A stretch of DNA of 64,000 nucleotides, taken from Lachnospiraceae bacterium OM04-12BH. Lineage in GTDB: Bacteria; Bacillota; Clostridia; Lachnospirales; Lachnospiraceae. Positions 43,304 to 51,886 of the stretch are shown piece after piece. The stretch lies in the NCBI GenBank assembly GCA_003490145.1, contig QULQ01000006.1:124001-188000 (forward strand). The letters run 5' to 3'. Below the pieces are notes generated by a model. That model was not told the DNA's origin and ran no database searches. It saw nothing but the letters and a program-made list of their open reading frames with translations. The translations under genes and the position numbers were made by a program. Each line of letters starts with the position of its first letter. The stretch's first letter is position 1.

Positions 43304-45244
43304 ATGATATTTGGTGCAGATTATTATCCGGAGCACTGGCCGGAAGAGAGATGGCGGGAAGATGCAGCACTTATGAAGAAGATTGGTATCAACACCATTC
43401 GCATCGGAGAATTTGGATGGTCTGTCATAGAGAGAAAGGAGGGAGAAATTGACTTTTCTCTTTATGACAGAGCTATTTCTTTGTTTGCTGAGTATGGTAT
43501 CCAGACGATTATGGGAACACCGACAGCAGCTCCGCCCGCATGGTTGTGCCAGAAATATCCAGACATCTATATGATGAACCGGCATGGAGATATGCGGGGC
43601 TATGGCAGTAGAAGACATTATTGCTATAATCATAAAGGCTACCGGAAAGAAACGGAACGGGTTGTAAAAATGGTTGCCAGACATTACAGCCATAATGACA
43701 ATGTTATTGCATGGCAGGTTGATAATGAACTTGGATGTGAAGATGATGTCCTTTGCTACTGCGACAGATGCAGGAAAGCGTTTACTGACTGGCTGATAAG
43801 AAAATATGGGACACTGGAAAGAGTGAATGAAGCATGGGGAACTGTGTTCTGGAGTCAGACTTATACAGAATGGGAACAGATCATTGTTCCAAAAGATACT
43901 GTTGTAGATGGCTATACGGGAAATGGACACAATCCTGGACTGATGCAGGATTTTAAACGTTTTTCTTCAGACTCAATGTACAGATACGCAAAGCTGCAGA
44001 CGGAGATTTTAAGAGAAGAAAGCAACAAAATAATTACGCATAATATGGTATCGGAGCAGAGTGATAATTACAGGCTGGCGGAACTTTTTGATACGATAGG
44101 GTATGATGCATATCCCTATTCGGAATGGGATCATAATTCACCTGGGAGGATCGGTTTTCTGTATGATCTGTCGAGAGGATATGCGGATAAACCGCTGTGG
44201 ATTCTGGAGCAGCAGAGTGGTCCGTGCGGATGGAATGTACTTGGAGAAACCCCAAAGAGTGGACAGCTAAAACTCTGGAGCCAGCAGGCAGCATCAAGAG
44301 GAATAGAAGCACTGATTTATTTCAGATGGAGGACATGTCCGTTTGGTGCAGAACAGTACTGGTATGGAATCCTGGATCATGATGGGGTGCCGGGAAAAAG
44401 ATATCAGGAAATTGGGCAGGCTATCAGCAGTATTCAGGAAAATGAGGAGTATCTCAGACTTCCCGAGAAAAAGAAGGTTCTATTAGTATATGATTATGAT
44501 AATAAATTCTGTCATGATGAGCAGCCACATGTACGGGGCTTTGTGTATAAGGAAGAGGTTGTACGGTATTATGAGGCTTTGAGAAGGATACATGTACCAG
44601 TCAGAGTGGGGAGTCTTGCAGAAAATCTGGATGCATATGAGTTGGTTATTTTACCGTTTATCAGCATGATAGGCAAAGAAGATGCTGAAAGAATAAGCAG
44701 ATATGTAAAAAATGGTGGAAATATCATTTTGACACCATTTTCAGGACAGAGAAGGATTAATAATCAGATCACGACAGAAATATTGCCGGGAGTTTTTCGA
44801 AATATGAGTGGTGTTACCATCGCATCATTTCATGCAATGGAAAGGGAAATTATACCCTATGAAGAAATAGGAAATATGCAGTTATGGCGGGAAGAACTGA
44901 AACTGGACAATGCAGAAAGCTTTAGAAAGAACTGGATCAGTCCAGAAGGAGGTCCACTGGTTTCAGAAAACAGATATGGAAACGGACGAGTATTTTATAT
45001 CAGCTGTTGTATGGAAGCCTATGACAGAATGTTACAGGAGATATGCAGAGAAACGGGAACAGCGTCAGGTTATGGGGATATTCCAGAGTGTGTGGAATGT
45101 ATAGAAAAAAGTAATTGCCTGATCCTGATGAATCATTCCGGGGAAAAGCAGCAGGTTTTGCTGAAGGGATACAGGGACATCAGAAATGAAAAGAGCAGCA
45201 TAATAATGGAAGAATATGGATTTGCAGTGGCTGTCAGTTCCTGA
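43304..45244 (+). CDS. Beta-galactosidase, GH42
   Basis: A 646-residue cytosolic enzyme for short beta-galactosides. FGADYYPEHWPEERW is the typical start, Glu142 in WQVDNELG is the expected acid/base and Glu302 in WILEQQSGP the nucleophile. CEDDVLCYCDRC just after the first holds the Cys cluster that binds zinc in many GH42 enzymes. The trimerisation domain and a C-terminal beta domain follow. The start is the ATG next to the permease stop. With the importer it forms a galactoside uptake and hydrolysis unit. Confidence 0.93.
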   Translation: MIFGADYYPEHWPEERWREDAALMKKIGINTIRIGEFGWSVIERKEGEIDFSLYDRAISLFAEYGIQTIMGTPTAAPPAWLCQKYPDIYMMNRHGDMRGYGSRRHYCYNHKGYRKETERVVKMVARHYSHNDNVIAWQVDNELGCEDDVLCYCDRCRKAFTDWLIRKYGTLERVNEAWGTVFWSQTYTEWEQIIVPKDTVVDGYTGNGHNPGLMQDFKRFSSDSMYRYAKLQTEILREESNKIITHNMVSEQSDNYRLAELFDTIGYDAYPYSEWDHNSPGRIGFLYDLSRGYADKPLWILEQQSGPCGWNVLGETPKSGQLKLWSQQAASRGIEALIYFRWRTCPFGAEQYWYGILDHDGVPGKRYQEIGQAISSIQENEEYLRLPEKKKVLLVYDYDNKFCHDEQPHVRGFVYKEEVVRYYEALRRIHVPVRVGSLAENLDAYELVILPFISMIGKEDAERISRYVKNGGNIILTPFSGQRRINNQITTEILPGVFRNMSGVTIASFHAMEREIIPYEEIGNMQLWREELKLDNAESFRKNWISPEGGPLVSENRYGNGRVFYISCCMEAYDRMLQEICRETGTASGYGDIPECVECIEKSNCLILMNHSGEKQQVLLKGYRDIRNEKSSIIMEEYGFAVAVSS

Positions 45245-45319
45245 CAGCCACTTTACCACGTTAAAATTTATTAAATAGTTTAAAAAATTCTTATAATTAA
45301 AAATATTTCAAATTAGGAC

Positions 45320-45348
45320 TTGACTTTTAATGATCGCACATATATAAT
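45320..45348 (+). promoter_or_regulatory. Promoter of the tRNA gene
   Basis: TTGACT and TATAAT with a 17-base spacer, ending 13 bases before the tRNA. It lies in an A/T-rich stretch after the GH42 gene. Confidence 0.85.
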
Positions 45349-45361
45349 AAATCTTGCGTTT

Positions 45362-45434
45362 CGGGGTGTGGCTCAGGTGGTAGAGCGCTACTTTAGGGAA
45401 GTAGAGGCCGCAAGTTCAAGTCTTGTCACTCCGA
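45362..45434 (+). tRNA. tRNA-Pro (anticodon AGG)
   Basis: A complete cloverleaf: acceptor CGGGGTG / CACTCCG with one G-T pair, D arm GCTC...GAGC, anticodon stem CTACT / AGTAG with loop TTAGGGA, T arm GCAAG / CTTGT with loop TTCAAGT, and discriminator A. The anticodon at 45395-45397 is AGG. The C1-G72 pair, A73, G35 and G36 are the known tRNA-Pro identity elements and G37 fits. No CCA is encoded. A34 would need deamination to inosine to read several CCN codons. Confidence 0.95.
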
Positions 45435-45440
45435 CTTGGA

Positions 45441-45481
45441 AACCTCACAGTATTTAGGAAATAAGTACTGTGAGGTTTTTT
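45441..45481 (+). terminator. Terminator of the tRNA gene
   Basis: Twelve-bp perfect stem (AACCTCACAGTA / TACTGTGAGGTT) with a 13-base loop and a T-tract, seven bases after the tRNA. Confidence 0.9.
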
Positions 45482-45583
45482 GCTTTTGTTTTTTATTGAC
45501 AATATTTCTGATATGAGATAGGATAGCATTTGAAAAAAATTAAGAAGTTGATGGGAATGAGCTTTCCCGGGAGGAGGAATATT

Positions 45584-46759
45584 ATGAAAAAGCTGATTAG
45601 TTTAACACTTGCAGCAGCCATGACAATGTCTCTTCTGGCAGGATGTGGATCAAACAGCAGTGCAGGTACAGACAGCGCTGACGCATCAGCAGAGACCTTT
45701 AAGATCGGTGGTATCGGACCGATCACCGGAGCAGGTGCCGTTTATGGTATCGCAGTTAAGAATGGTGCTGAACTGGCAATTAAGGAGATCAACGAGGCAG
45801 GTGGTATCAACGGATACCAGATTGAGTACAATTTCCAGGATGATGAGCTGGACAATGAGAAATCAGTAAATGCTTACAATACCTTAAAGGACTGGGGTAT
45901 GAACATGCTGGTTGGTTCTGTAACAAGTGGATGCTGCGTAGCAGTTGCAGCAGAATCCAAGAATGACAATATGTTCCAGATCACACCTTCAGGCTCTTCT
46001 GTAGATTGTATTGAAGGAAATGACAATGTATTCCAGGTATGCTTCACAGATCCTAACCAGGGTGTTGGAGCAGCAGATTATATTGGAGAAAATGGTCTTG
46101 CAAGCAAGGTAGCGGTTATTTACGATAGTTCCGATGTATATTCTTCAGGTATTTATGCAAAGTTTAAAGAGGAAGCAGCAACACAGAACTTTGAGATCGT
46201 TTCCGAAGAAGCTTTCACAGCTGATAATAAGACGGACTTTTCTGTACAGCTTGCCAAGGCACAGGAAGCAGGAGCTGAGCTCGTATTTCTTCCTATCTAT
46301 TACACAGAGGCATCTCTGATCCTGAAGCAGGCAGATTCCATGGGATATGCACCTAAATTCTTTGGTTGTGACGGACTTGACGGTATTCTTGGTGTAGAGA
46401 ACTTTGATACCAGCCTGGCAGAAGGCGTTATGCTGTTGACACCGTTCGCAGCAGATGCACAGGATGATCTGACAAAGAAGTTTGTAAGTGCATATGAGAC
46501 TGCTTACAATGATACTCCGAACCAGTTTGCAGCAGATGCATATGATGCAGTATATGCAATCAAGGCAGCAGCAGAAAAAGGCGATGTAGTACCTTCAGAT
46601 GGTGTTTCAGGAATTTGTGACAAAATGAAAGCAGCTATGCAGGAGATTACGGTCAATGGACTGACAGGTGAGGGTATGAACTGGGCAGCTGATGGTACGG
46701 TAAATAAGGCGCCTAAGGCAATGGAGATCAAGAATGGTGCTTACGCATTAGTTCAGTAA
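45584..46759 (+). CDS. livJ: Branched-chain amino acid binding lipoprotein (LivJ-type)
   Basis: A 391-residue lipoprotein. The signal peptide ends LLAGC with Cys22 or so as lipidation site. The mature part begins FKIGGIGPITGAGAVYG and follows the Peripla_BP_6 pattern (NGAELAIKEINEAGGINGY, DDELDNEKSVNAYNTL). It delivers branched-chain or related amino acids to LivHMGF; the ligand is inferred. I chose ATG 45584, preceded by GGGAGGAGG; the open frame from 45530 is not supported. Confidence 0.92.
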   Translation: MKKLISLTLAAAMTMSLLAGCGSNSSAGTDSADASAETFKIGGIGPITGAGAVYGIAVKNGAELAIKEINEAGGINGYQIEYNFQDDELDNEKSVNAYNTLKDWGMNMLVGSVTSGCCVAVAAESKNDNMFQITPSGSSVDCIEGNDNVFQVCFTDPNQGVGAADYIGENGLASKVAVIYDSSDVYSSGIYAKFKEEAATQNFEIVSEEAFTADNKTDFSVQLAKAQEAGAELVFLPIYYTEASLILKQADSMGYAPKFFGCDGLDGILGVENFDTSLAEGVMLLTPFAADAQDDLTKKFVSAYETAYNDTPNQFAADAYDAVYAIKAAAEKGDVVPSDGVSGICDKMKAAMQEITVNGLTGEGMNWAADGTVNKAPKAMEIKNGAYALVQ

Positions 46760-46775
46760 GCTTATGATGTAGTCA

Positions 46776-46809
46776 AAGAGGGTTACAGGTTGTAACCCTC
46801 TTTTTTTTC
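46776..46809 (+). terminator. Terminator after livJ
   Basis: AGAGGGTTACA pairs with TGTAACCCTCT around a very short loop, followed by eight T. It separates livJ from livHMGF. Confidence 0.9.
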
Positions 46810-46843
46810 GGGATTCTATTGGGTTTATAGGACAAAAGCGCAC

Positions 46844-46873
46844 TTGCATTATATCAGGAAGGTTTGTTATAAT
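46844..46873 (+). promoter_or_regulatory. Candidate promoter of livHMGF
   Basis: TTGCAT and TATAAT with an 18-base spacer, about 70 bases before livH. The livJ terminator upstream makes a separate promoter necessary. Confidence 0.6.
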
Positions 46874-46945
46874 GACAAAGAGTGTTGTAAATTATACTTG
46901 TATACATTGTATGTGTAAAACGACGGGAAAGGATACGGTATTATT

Positions 46946-47830
46946 ATGAGTTTTATTTCGTATTTAATTAATGGAATCAGCCTTGGAAGTGTATATGCCA
47001 TCATTGCACTGGGGTATACCATGGTATATGGAATTGCCAAGATGCTGAATTTTGCCCATGGTGATGTTATCATGGTTGGAGCTTATACTATATTTGCGGC
47101 AGTAAGTATGGCAGGTATGCCCCCGGCCGTAGGTATTGTGCTGTCAGTTCTGGTATGCACAGTCCTTGGGATTGCCATAGAAGCAGTTGCATACAGGCCG
47201 CTCCGTCAGGCAGCTTCCTCTCTTGTCGTATTGATCACAGCTATTGGTGTCAGCTATTTTCTGCAGAATGTGGCGCTCCTGATCTTTGGTGCGAATACAA
47301 AGGCATTTACCTCTGTAGTAACAGTTCCTGCCATTTCACTGGCTGGTGGGCAGATCATTATCACAGGAGAAACGATCGTAACTATCATTTCATGTATTGT
47401 GATCATGGTGGGACTTACGTTATTTGTAAATAAGACAAAAGCAGGACAGGCCATGCAGGCAGTTTCCGAGGACAGAGGAGCCGCACAGCTGATGGGTATC
47501 AATGTAAATGGAACGATCTCACTGACATTTGCGATTGGTTCTGCACTGGCTGCAATTGCAGGTATGCTGCTCTGCTCATCTTATCCGGCACTGACACCAT
47601 ATACGGGATCCATGCCAGGTATCAAAGCATTTGTGGCAGCTGTATTTGGAGGGATCGGTTCTATTCCAGGGGCACTGATCGGTGGAATCATTCTTGGTGT
47701 CATTGAAATTTTAAGTAAGGCATATATTTCTTCCCAGCTTTCAGATGCGATTGTATTTCTTGTGCTGATATTGGTGCTGTTGGTAAAACCTACAGGTATC
47801 CTTGGCAAGAAGATTCAGGAAAAGGTGTAG
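46946..47830 (+). CDS. livH: Branched-chain amino acid ABC permease LivH
   Basis: A 294-residue permease with about eight membrane segments. NGISLGSVYAIIALGYTMVYGI and MLNFAHGDVIMVGAY are the classic LivH start, AVSEDRGAAQLMGINVN is the ATPase-contact loop, and AFVAAVFGGIGSIPGALIGG the late conserved segment. The ribosome site is weak (GGAAAGGATACGG). First gene of livHMGF. Confidence 0.95.
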   Translation: MSFISYLINGISLGSVYAIIALGYTMVYGIAKMLNFAHGDVIMVGAYTIFAAVSMAGMPPAVGIVLSVLVCTVLGIAIEAVAYRPLRQAASSLVVLITAIGVSYFLQNVALLIFGANTKAFTSVVTVPAISLAGGQIIITGETIVTIISCIVIMVGLTLFVNKTKAGQAMQAVSEDRGAAQLMGINVNGTISLTFAIGSALAAIAGMLLCSSYPALTPYTGSMPGIKAFVAAVFGGIGSIPGALIGGIILGVIEILSKAYISSQLSDAIVFLVLILVLLVKPTGILGKKIQEKV

Positions 47831-47843
47831 GGGGAATAAGCAG

Positions 47844-48905
47844 ATGAAGATGACAAAAGATTTTAAAGAGAATCTGATCACATATGGAATTGTGATCGTT
47901 GCATTTATTATAGTAGAGATCATGACGGCAACAGGGAGCATATCCAGCCTGATGAAGGGGCTTCTTGTTCCTTTGTGTGTTTATGTGATCCTGGCGATTT
48001 CCTTAAATCTGACAGTTGGTATTTTGGGAGAGCTGAGTCTTGGACATGCCGGATTTATGTGTGTGGGTGCGTTTACCGGTGCATTTTTCTCAAGGTGTAT
48101 GGAAAATGTGATTACTGTTGCACCTGTCAGATTTACGCTGGCAATCCTGATCGGTGCAGTATGTGCGGGTCTGATCGGACTTCTGATCGGTATGCCTGTT
48201 CTGCGGTTAAAGGGAGACTATCTTGCGATTGTTACGCTTGCATTTGGTGAGATCATCAAAAATGTGATCAATGTTATTTATGTAGGAAAGGATGCAAACG
48301 GTATCCATATTTCCATGAAGGATGCGGCATCAATGAATATGGAAAGTGATGGAGATCTCATTATTAATGGTGCACAGGGAATTACAGGAACACCCAAGGA
48401 TTCCAATTTTATAGTAGGAACGATACTGATACTGATCACACTGTTTATCGTATTGAACCTGATCAAATCCAGGGATGGACGTGCGATCATGTCGATCAGG
48501 GATAATCTGATTGCAGCGGAGTCAGTAGGAATCAGGATTACCAGGTATAAGCTGATGGCTTTTTCCATTTCTGCGGCACTGGCTGGTGTGGCAGGTGTCC
48601 TGTATGCGCATAATCTGAACAGTCTGATGGCAACACCGAAGAACTTTGGATATAATATGTCGATCACCATCCTGGTATTTGTTGTACTTGGTGGGATTGG
48701 AAATATCAGGGGATCCATCATTTCAGCAGTTATCCTGACATTGCTTCCGGAACTTCTCAGGGGTATGAATGATTATCGTATGCTGATTTATTCTATTGTA
48801 CTGATAGCGATCATGCTCTTTAACTGGAGTCCTAAGCTTTTAAATCTTCGTAAAAAGTATTCGCTTAAAGGGCTGTTTGCCGGAAAAGTAAAGGAGGTAA
48901 AATAA
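47844..48905 (+). CDS. livM: Branched-chain amino acid ABC permease LivM
   Basis: A 353-residue permease. LAISLNLTVGILGELSLGHAGF, LRLKGDYLAIVTLAFGEI and SIRDNLIAAESVGIRITRYK are LivM blocks. I chose ATG 47844, with GGGGGAATAAG upstream, over the open frame from 47802, which is inside livH. A region of about 40 residues near 150-195 (HISMKDAASMNMESDGDL) is the extracellular loop. It pairs with LivH to form the channel. Confidence 0.94.
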   Translation: MKMTKDFKENLITYGIVIVAFIIVEIMTATGSISSLMKGLLVPLCVYVILAISLNLTVGILGELSLGHAGFMCVGAFTGAFFSRCMENVITVAPVRFTLAILIGAVCAGLIGLLIGMPVLRLKGDYLAIVTLAFGEIIKNVINVIYVGKDANGIHISMKDAASMNMESDGDLIINGAQGITGTPKDSNFIVGTILILITLFIVLNLIKSRDGRAIMSIRDNLIAAESVGIRITRYKLMAFSISAALAGVAGVLYAHNLNSLMATPKNFGYNMSITILVFVVLGGIGNIRGSIISAVILTLLPELLRGMNDYRMLIYSIVLIAIMLFNWSPKLLNLRKKYSLKGLFAGKVKEVK

Positions 48906-48906
48906 T

Positions 48907-49668
48907 ATGTCAGCAATATTAGATGTACAGAATTTGAGTATCTCCTTTGGAGGGCTGCATGCAGTAGATGATTTTCATATTACAATTGAAAAGGGACAGC
49001 TCTATGGACTGATCGGACCGAACGGTGCCGGTAAGACAACGGTATTTAATCTTCTGACGGGGGTTTATAAGCCCGATGAAGGGATTATCAGACTGGATGG
49101 GCAGGATATTACAGGCCGCAGCACGATAGAAGTAAATATGGCAGGGGTTGCCAGAACTTTTCAGAATATCAGGTTGTTTAAGAATCTTTCAGTACTGGAT
49201 AATGTTAAAGTTGGTCTGCATAATCATTTCCGGTATTCTACGCTGGAGGGGATACTGCGTCTTCCCAGATACCATAAAGTAGAAAAGGAAATGAATGAGC
49301 GGGCAATGGAGCTTCTGAAGGTATTTGACCTGGATGGCCAGGCAGATTTCCTTGCATCAAATCTCCCTTATGGAAAACAGCGTGAACTGGAGATTGCAAG
49401 AGCACTTGCCACACAGCCAAAGCTTCTGCTCCTGGATGAGCCTGCAGCGGGCATGAACCCGAATGAAACGCAGGATCTGATGAAAACGATCCGTTTTGTG
49501 AGGGATAATTTTGATGTATCGATTCTGCTCATTGAACATGATATGAAGCTTGTTTCCGGTATTTGTGAAAAACTGACAGTTTTGAATTTTGGCCGTGTGC
49601 TTGCACAGGGAGATACCAGTGAAGTGTTAAATAACCCTGAGGTTATTACAGCATATCTTGGTGAATAG
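48907..49668 (+). CDS. livG: Branched-chain amino acid ABC ATPase LivG
   Basis: A 253-residue ATPase. Walker A is GPNGAGKTT, the Q-loop region GVARTFQNIRLF, the signature LPYGKQRELEIARAL (a common LivG variant), Walker B LLLLDEPAAGMNP and the switch His in LLIEHDMKLV. The C-terminal helix that follows fits the family. AAGGAGG precedes the ATG; one base separates it from livM. Confidence 0.95.
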   Translation: MSAILDVQNLSISFGGLHAVDDFHITIEKGQLYGLIGPNGAGKTTVFNLLTGVYKPDEGIIRLDGQDITGRSTIEVNMAGVARTFQNIRLFKNLSVLDNVKVGLHNHFRYSTLEGILRLPRYHKVEKEMNERAMELLKVFDLDGQADFLASNLPYGKQRELEIARALATQPKLLLLDEPAAGMNPNETQDLMKTIRFVRDNFDVSILLIEHDMKLVSGICEKLTVLNFGRVLAQGDTSEVLNNPEVITAYLGE

Positions 49669-49680
49669 GGGGATAAGGGC

Positions 49681-50391
49681 ATGGCATTATTAGAGATAAA
49701 AGATCTGGAAGTAAGTTATGGTATAATAAAAGCGATCAAGGGGATATCCTTTGATGTTAACGAAGGAGAGGTCATTGCGCTGATCGGAGCAAATGGGGCA
49801 GGAAAGACAACGATTCTGCATACGATCACCGGGCTGATCACGGCTGACAGGGGAACTGTGCAGTTTGAAGGTAAGGAAATTACTAAAGTACCGGCTCATA
49901 AGATTGTAGGAATGGGCATGGCTCATGTGCCGGAAGGAAGAAGAGTATTTGCTAATCTTACAGTATTACAGAATCTGAAGATGGGTGCTTATACACGGAA
50001 GGACAAAAATGAAATAGAGCAGACACTGGAAACAGTTTATACGAGATTTCCAAGACTGAAGGAACGTCAGAATCAGATGGCTGGTACATTGAGTGGTGGT
50101 GAGCAGCAGATGCTTGCCATGGGAAGGGCATTGATGTCCCATCCCAAGATCATACTGATGGATGAACCCTCCATGGGACTGTCACCTATTTTTGTAAATG
50201 AGATTTTTGATATCATCCAGAGTGTCAGTGCCAGTGGAACAACAGTACTTCTGGTGGAACAGAATGCCAGGAAAGCACTTTCCATTGCTGACAGGGCATA
50301 TGTACTGGAAACAGGAAATGTCGTACTGGAAGGAAAAGCAGATGAGCTTCTGCATAATGATGCAATCAAGAAAGCGTATTTAGGGGAATAG
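49681..50391 (+). CDS. livF: Branched-chain amino acid ABC ATPase LivF
   Basis: A 236-residue ATPase. Walker A is GANGAGKTT, then HVPEGRRVFANLTV (the LivF Q-loop block), signature LSGGEQQMLAMGRAL, Walker B IILMDEPSMGLSP and switch sequence VLLVEQNARKAL, where LivF has Gln-Asn instead of His-Asp. Last gene of the transporter, 18 bases before the cytidylate-kinase-like gene. Confidence 0.95.
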   Translation: MALLEIKDLEVSYGIIKAIKGISFDVNEGEVIALIGANGAGKTTILHTITGLITADRGTVQFEGKEITKVPAHKIVGMGMAHVPEGRRVFANLTVLQNLKMGAYTRKDKNEIEQTLETVYTRFPRLKERQNQMAGTLSGGEQQMLAMGRALMSHPKIILMDEPSMGLSPIFVNEIFDIIQSVSASGTTVLLVEQNARKALSIADRAYVLETGNVVLEGKADELLHNDAIKKAYLGE

Positions 50392-50408
50392 ACAGGGGGA
50401 ACAGAGTT

Positions 50409-51038
50409 ATGGATAAGAACATTGTGATCACGATTGCCAGACAGTATGGCAGCGGAGGAAGAACGATTGCACAGATGCTGTCAGAAAGACTGGGGATCCA
50501 TTATTATGATAAGGAATTATTAAGGCTGGCATCAGAAGACAGCGGGATCAATGAAGATCTGTTCAGGAATGCAGATGAAAAAATCAAGAATACAAAGCTG
50601 TTCAAGATTGCACACAGTGTATATCATGGAGAACTGATCCCTCCGGAAAGTGAAGATTTTACTTCCATGGAGAACCTGTTCAATTATCAGGCAAAGATCA
50701 TCAAGAAGCTGGCAGAGCAGGACGAATCCTGTATTATTGTTGGCAGATGTGCAGAATATGTACTGAAGGATTATGATAATGTACTGAGTGTTTTTATCCA
50801 TGCACCCAAGGAGTACTGCCTGGAACAGGCAGCCAAGAAGCAGAGCATGAGTCCAAAGGAACTGGAAAAGTATGTTCAAAAGGTAGATAAGCGCAAAGCA
50901 GATTATCACAGGTACTATACCGGACTGGAGTGGACAGATGCGAGGAACTATGATCTGTGTCTTGACAGTTCCAAGCTTGGATTTGAAAGATGTGTAGACG
51001 AGATCATAGCTTATATGAACGTCAGATTTCAAGACTGA
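50409..51038 (+). CDS. Cytidylate kinase-like protein
   Basis: A 209-residue protein of the cytidylate-kinase-like (AAA_26) family. ITIARQYGSGGRTIAQMLS is the modified P-loop region, typical for the family, followed by LGIHYYDKELL. IIVGRCAEYVL and KRKADYHRYYTG match the later blocks. These proteins are distinct from Cmk; their substrate is not established. AGGGGGAACAGAG precedes the ATG, and it may be read with livHMGF. Confidence 0.85.
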   Translation: MDKNIVITIARQYGSGGRTIAQMLSERLGIHYYDKELLRLASEDSGINEDLFRNADEKIKNTKLFKIAHSVYHGELIPPESEDFTSMENLFNYQAKIIKKLAEQDESCIIVGRCAEYVLKDYDNVLSVFIHAPKEYCLEQAAKKQSMSPKELEKYVQKVDKRKADYHRYYTGLEWTDARNYDLCLDSSKLGFERCVDEIIAYMNVRFQD

Positions 51039-51056
51039 TGTAAAGGAATTGGTACT

Positions 51057-51371
51057 GTGATAGAGAAAGACAAGTTTCACATTTTTAACTATATAAAAAA
51101 GGAAGAGTACTGTGCCAGTATGGATGGTATGAGATATATGCTGAAAAAGCATAAAAAAAAGGTACAGGAAGAGGACAACGAGGAGGAAAAGGAGGTTCTT
51201 CTTGTGACGATCTGGCCGGAGCCATGCTGCTATGCCAAAACACCGGAAGAAAAGAAGCAGCGGATGGAATTTGATTTTTCTGCAGATGGGGTGATGGAAG
51301 CAGCGGATTGGCTGAATGAACAGTATATGCAGCAGAAGCCTTTGTGGGATCTTTCTAAAAAGCTGGTTTAA
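51057..51371 (+). CDS. Conserved-type hypothetical protein, 104 residues
   Basis: GTG start at 51057 with AAAGGAATT upstream, 18 bases after the kinase-like gene. The protein is charged and soluble, with a Lys/Glu-rich stretch (KKHKKKVQEEDNEEEKEV) followed by LLVTIWPEPCCYAKTPEEKK. WPEPCCYAKTP is a striking short block but I cannot tie it to a family. Likely cotranscribed with the upstream gene. Confidence 0.65.
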   Translation: MIEKDKFHIFNYIKKEEYCASMDGMRYMLKKHKKKVQEEDNEEEKEVLLVTIWPEPCCYAKTPEEKKQRMEFDFSADGVMEAADWLNEQYMQQKPLWDLSKKLV

Positions 51372-51488
51372 AATACTGGCAGGGAATCTGTTTTTTACCT
51401 TGAAATGTTAACCGAAAATGCTTTATAATGAAAAAGCAGTTGACATAAAGCAGGTATGGAAATACGATACAGGACAGGAGATGAAGCT

Positions 51489-51782
51489 ATGTCAGCAATT
51501 ACATTCAGCAATAAAGTATTTGACAGGGAAGTGGCATTTTGCAAGGTGTACAGCCTGGAGAGCAAGGAGAAGCTGGAAAAGCTGTTTTTGAAAAACAGAA
51601 TTTCCTATTTTATTGAATGGCAGGATAGGACTCTCTGGCAGCGACTTATGAACAAAGATAAAAGCAAGGAAAAGAATGTTTTTACGATTCGGATCAATGA
51701 AGCGGATGTAGACAAGGCAAGGGATCTGGTCACAGGGCTTGAGTCTGTGAAGATACGTAAGATGGAACCAAATGAAAAATAA
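51489..51782 (+). CDS. Small soluble protein, possibly DUF2007-like
   Basis: A 97-residue protein. I chose ATG 51489 because ACAGGAGATG lies upstream; the frame is open from 51456. FCKVYSLESKEKLEKLFLKNRISYFI and FTIRINEADVDKARDLVTGL suggest the beta-alpha-beta shape of DUF2007-type (putative signal transducing) proteins, where a transporter-like name is often misapplied. The similarity is loose. It is followed by a terminator. Confidence 0.6.
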   Translation: MSAITFSNKVFDREVAFCKVYSLESKEKLEKLFLKNRISYFIEWQDRTLWQRLMNKDKSKEKNVFTIRINEADVDKARDLVTGLESVKIRKMEPNEK

Positions 51783-51784
51783 AG

Positions 51785-51812
51785 GATGCCCCGGCTGGTC
51801 CGGGGTATTTTT
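51785..51812 (+). terminator. Intrinsic terminator before the rRNA methyltransferase gene
   Basis: Nine-position stem with one G-T pair (ATGCCCCGG / CCGGGGTAT), five-base loop and five T. Confidence 0.85.
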
Positions 51813-51886
51813 GTGCTGCCATGCATATGAAAAAGGGATCCGGTGGATCCTTTTGGATTAAAAGGGTGAAGGATAAGAGGAAAGCT

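Noticed and set aside
47155-47433. 92-codon plus-strand frame inside livH
   Set aside because: Out-of-frame shadow of a highly conserved permease gene.
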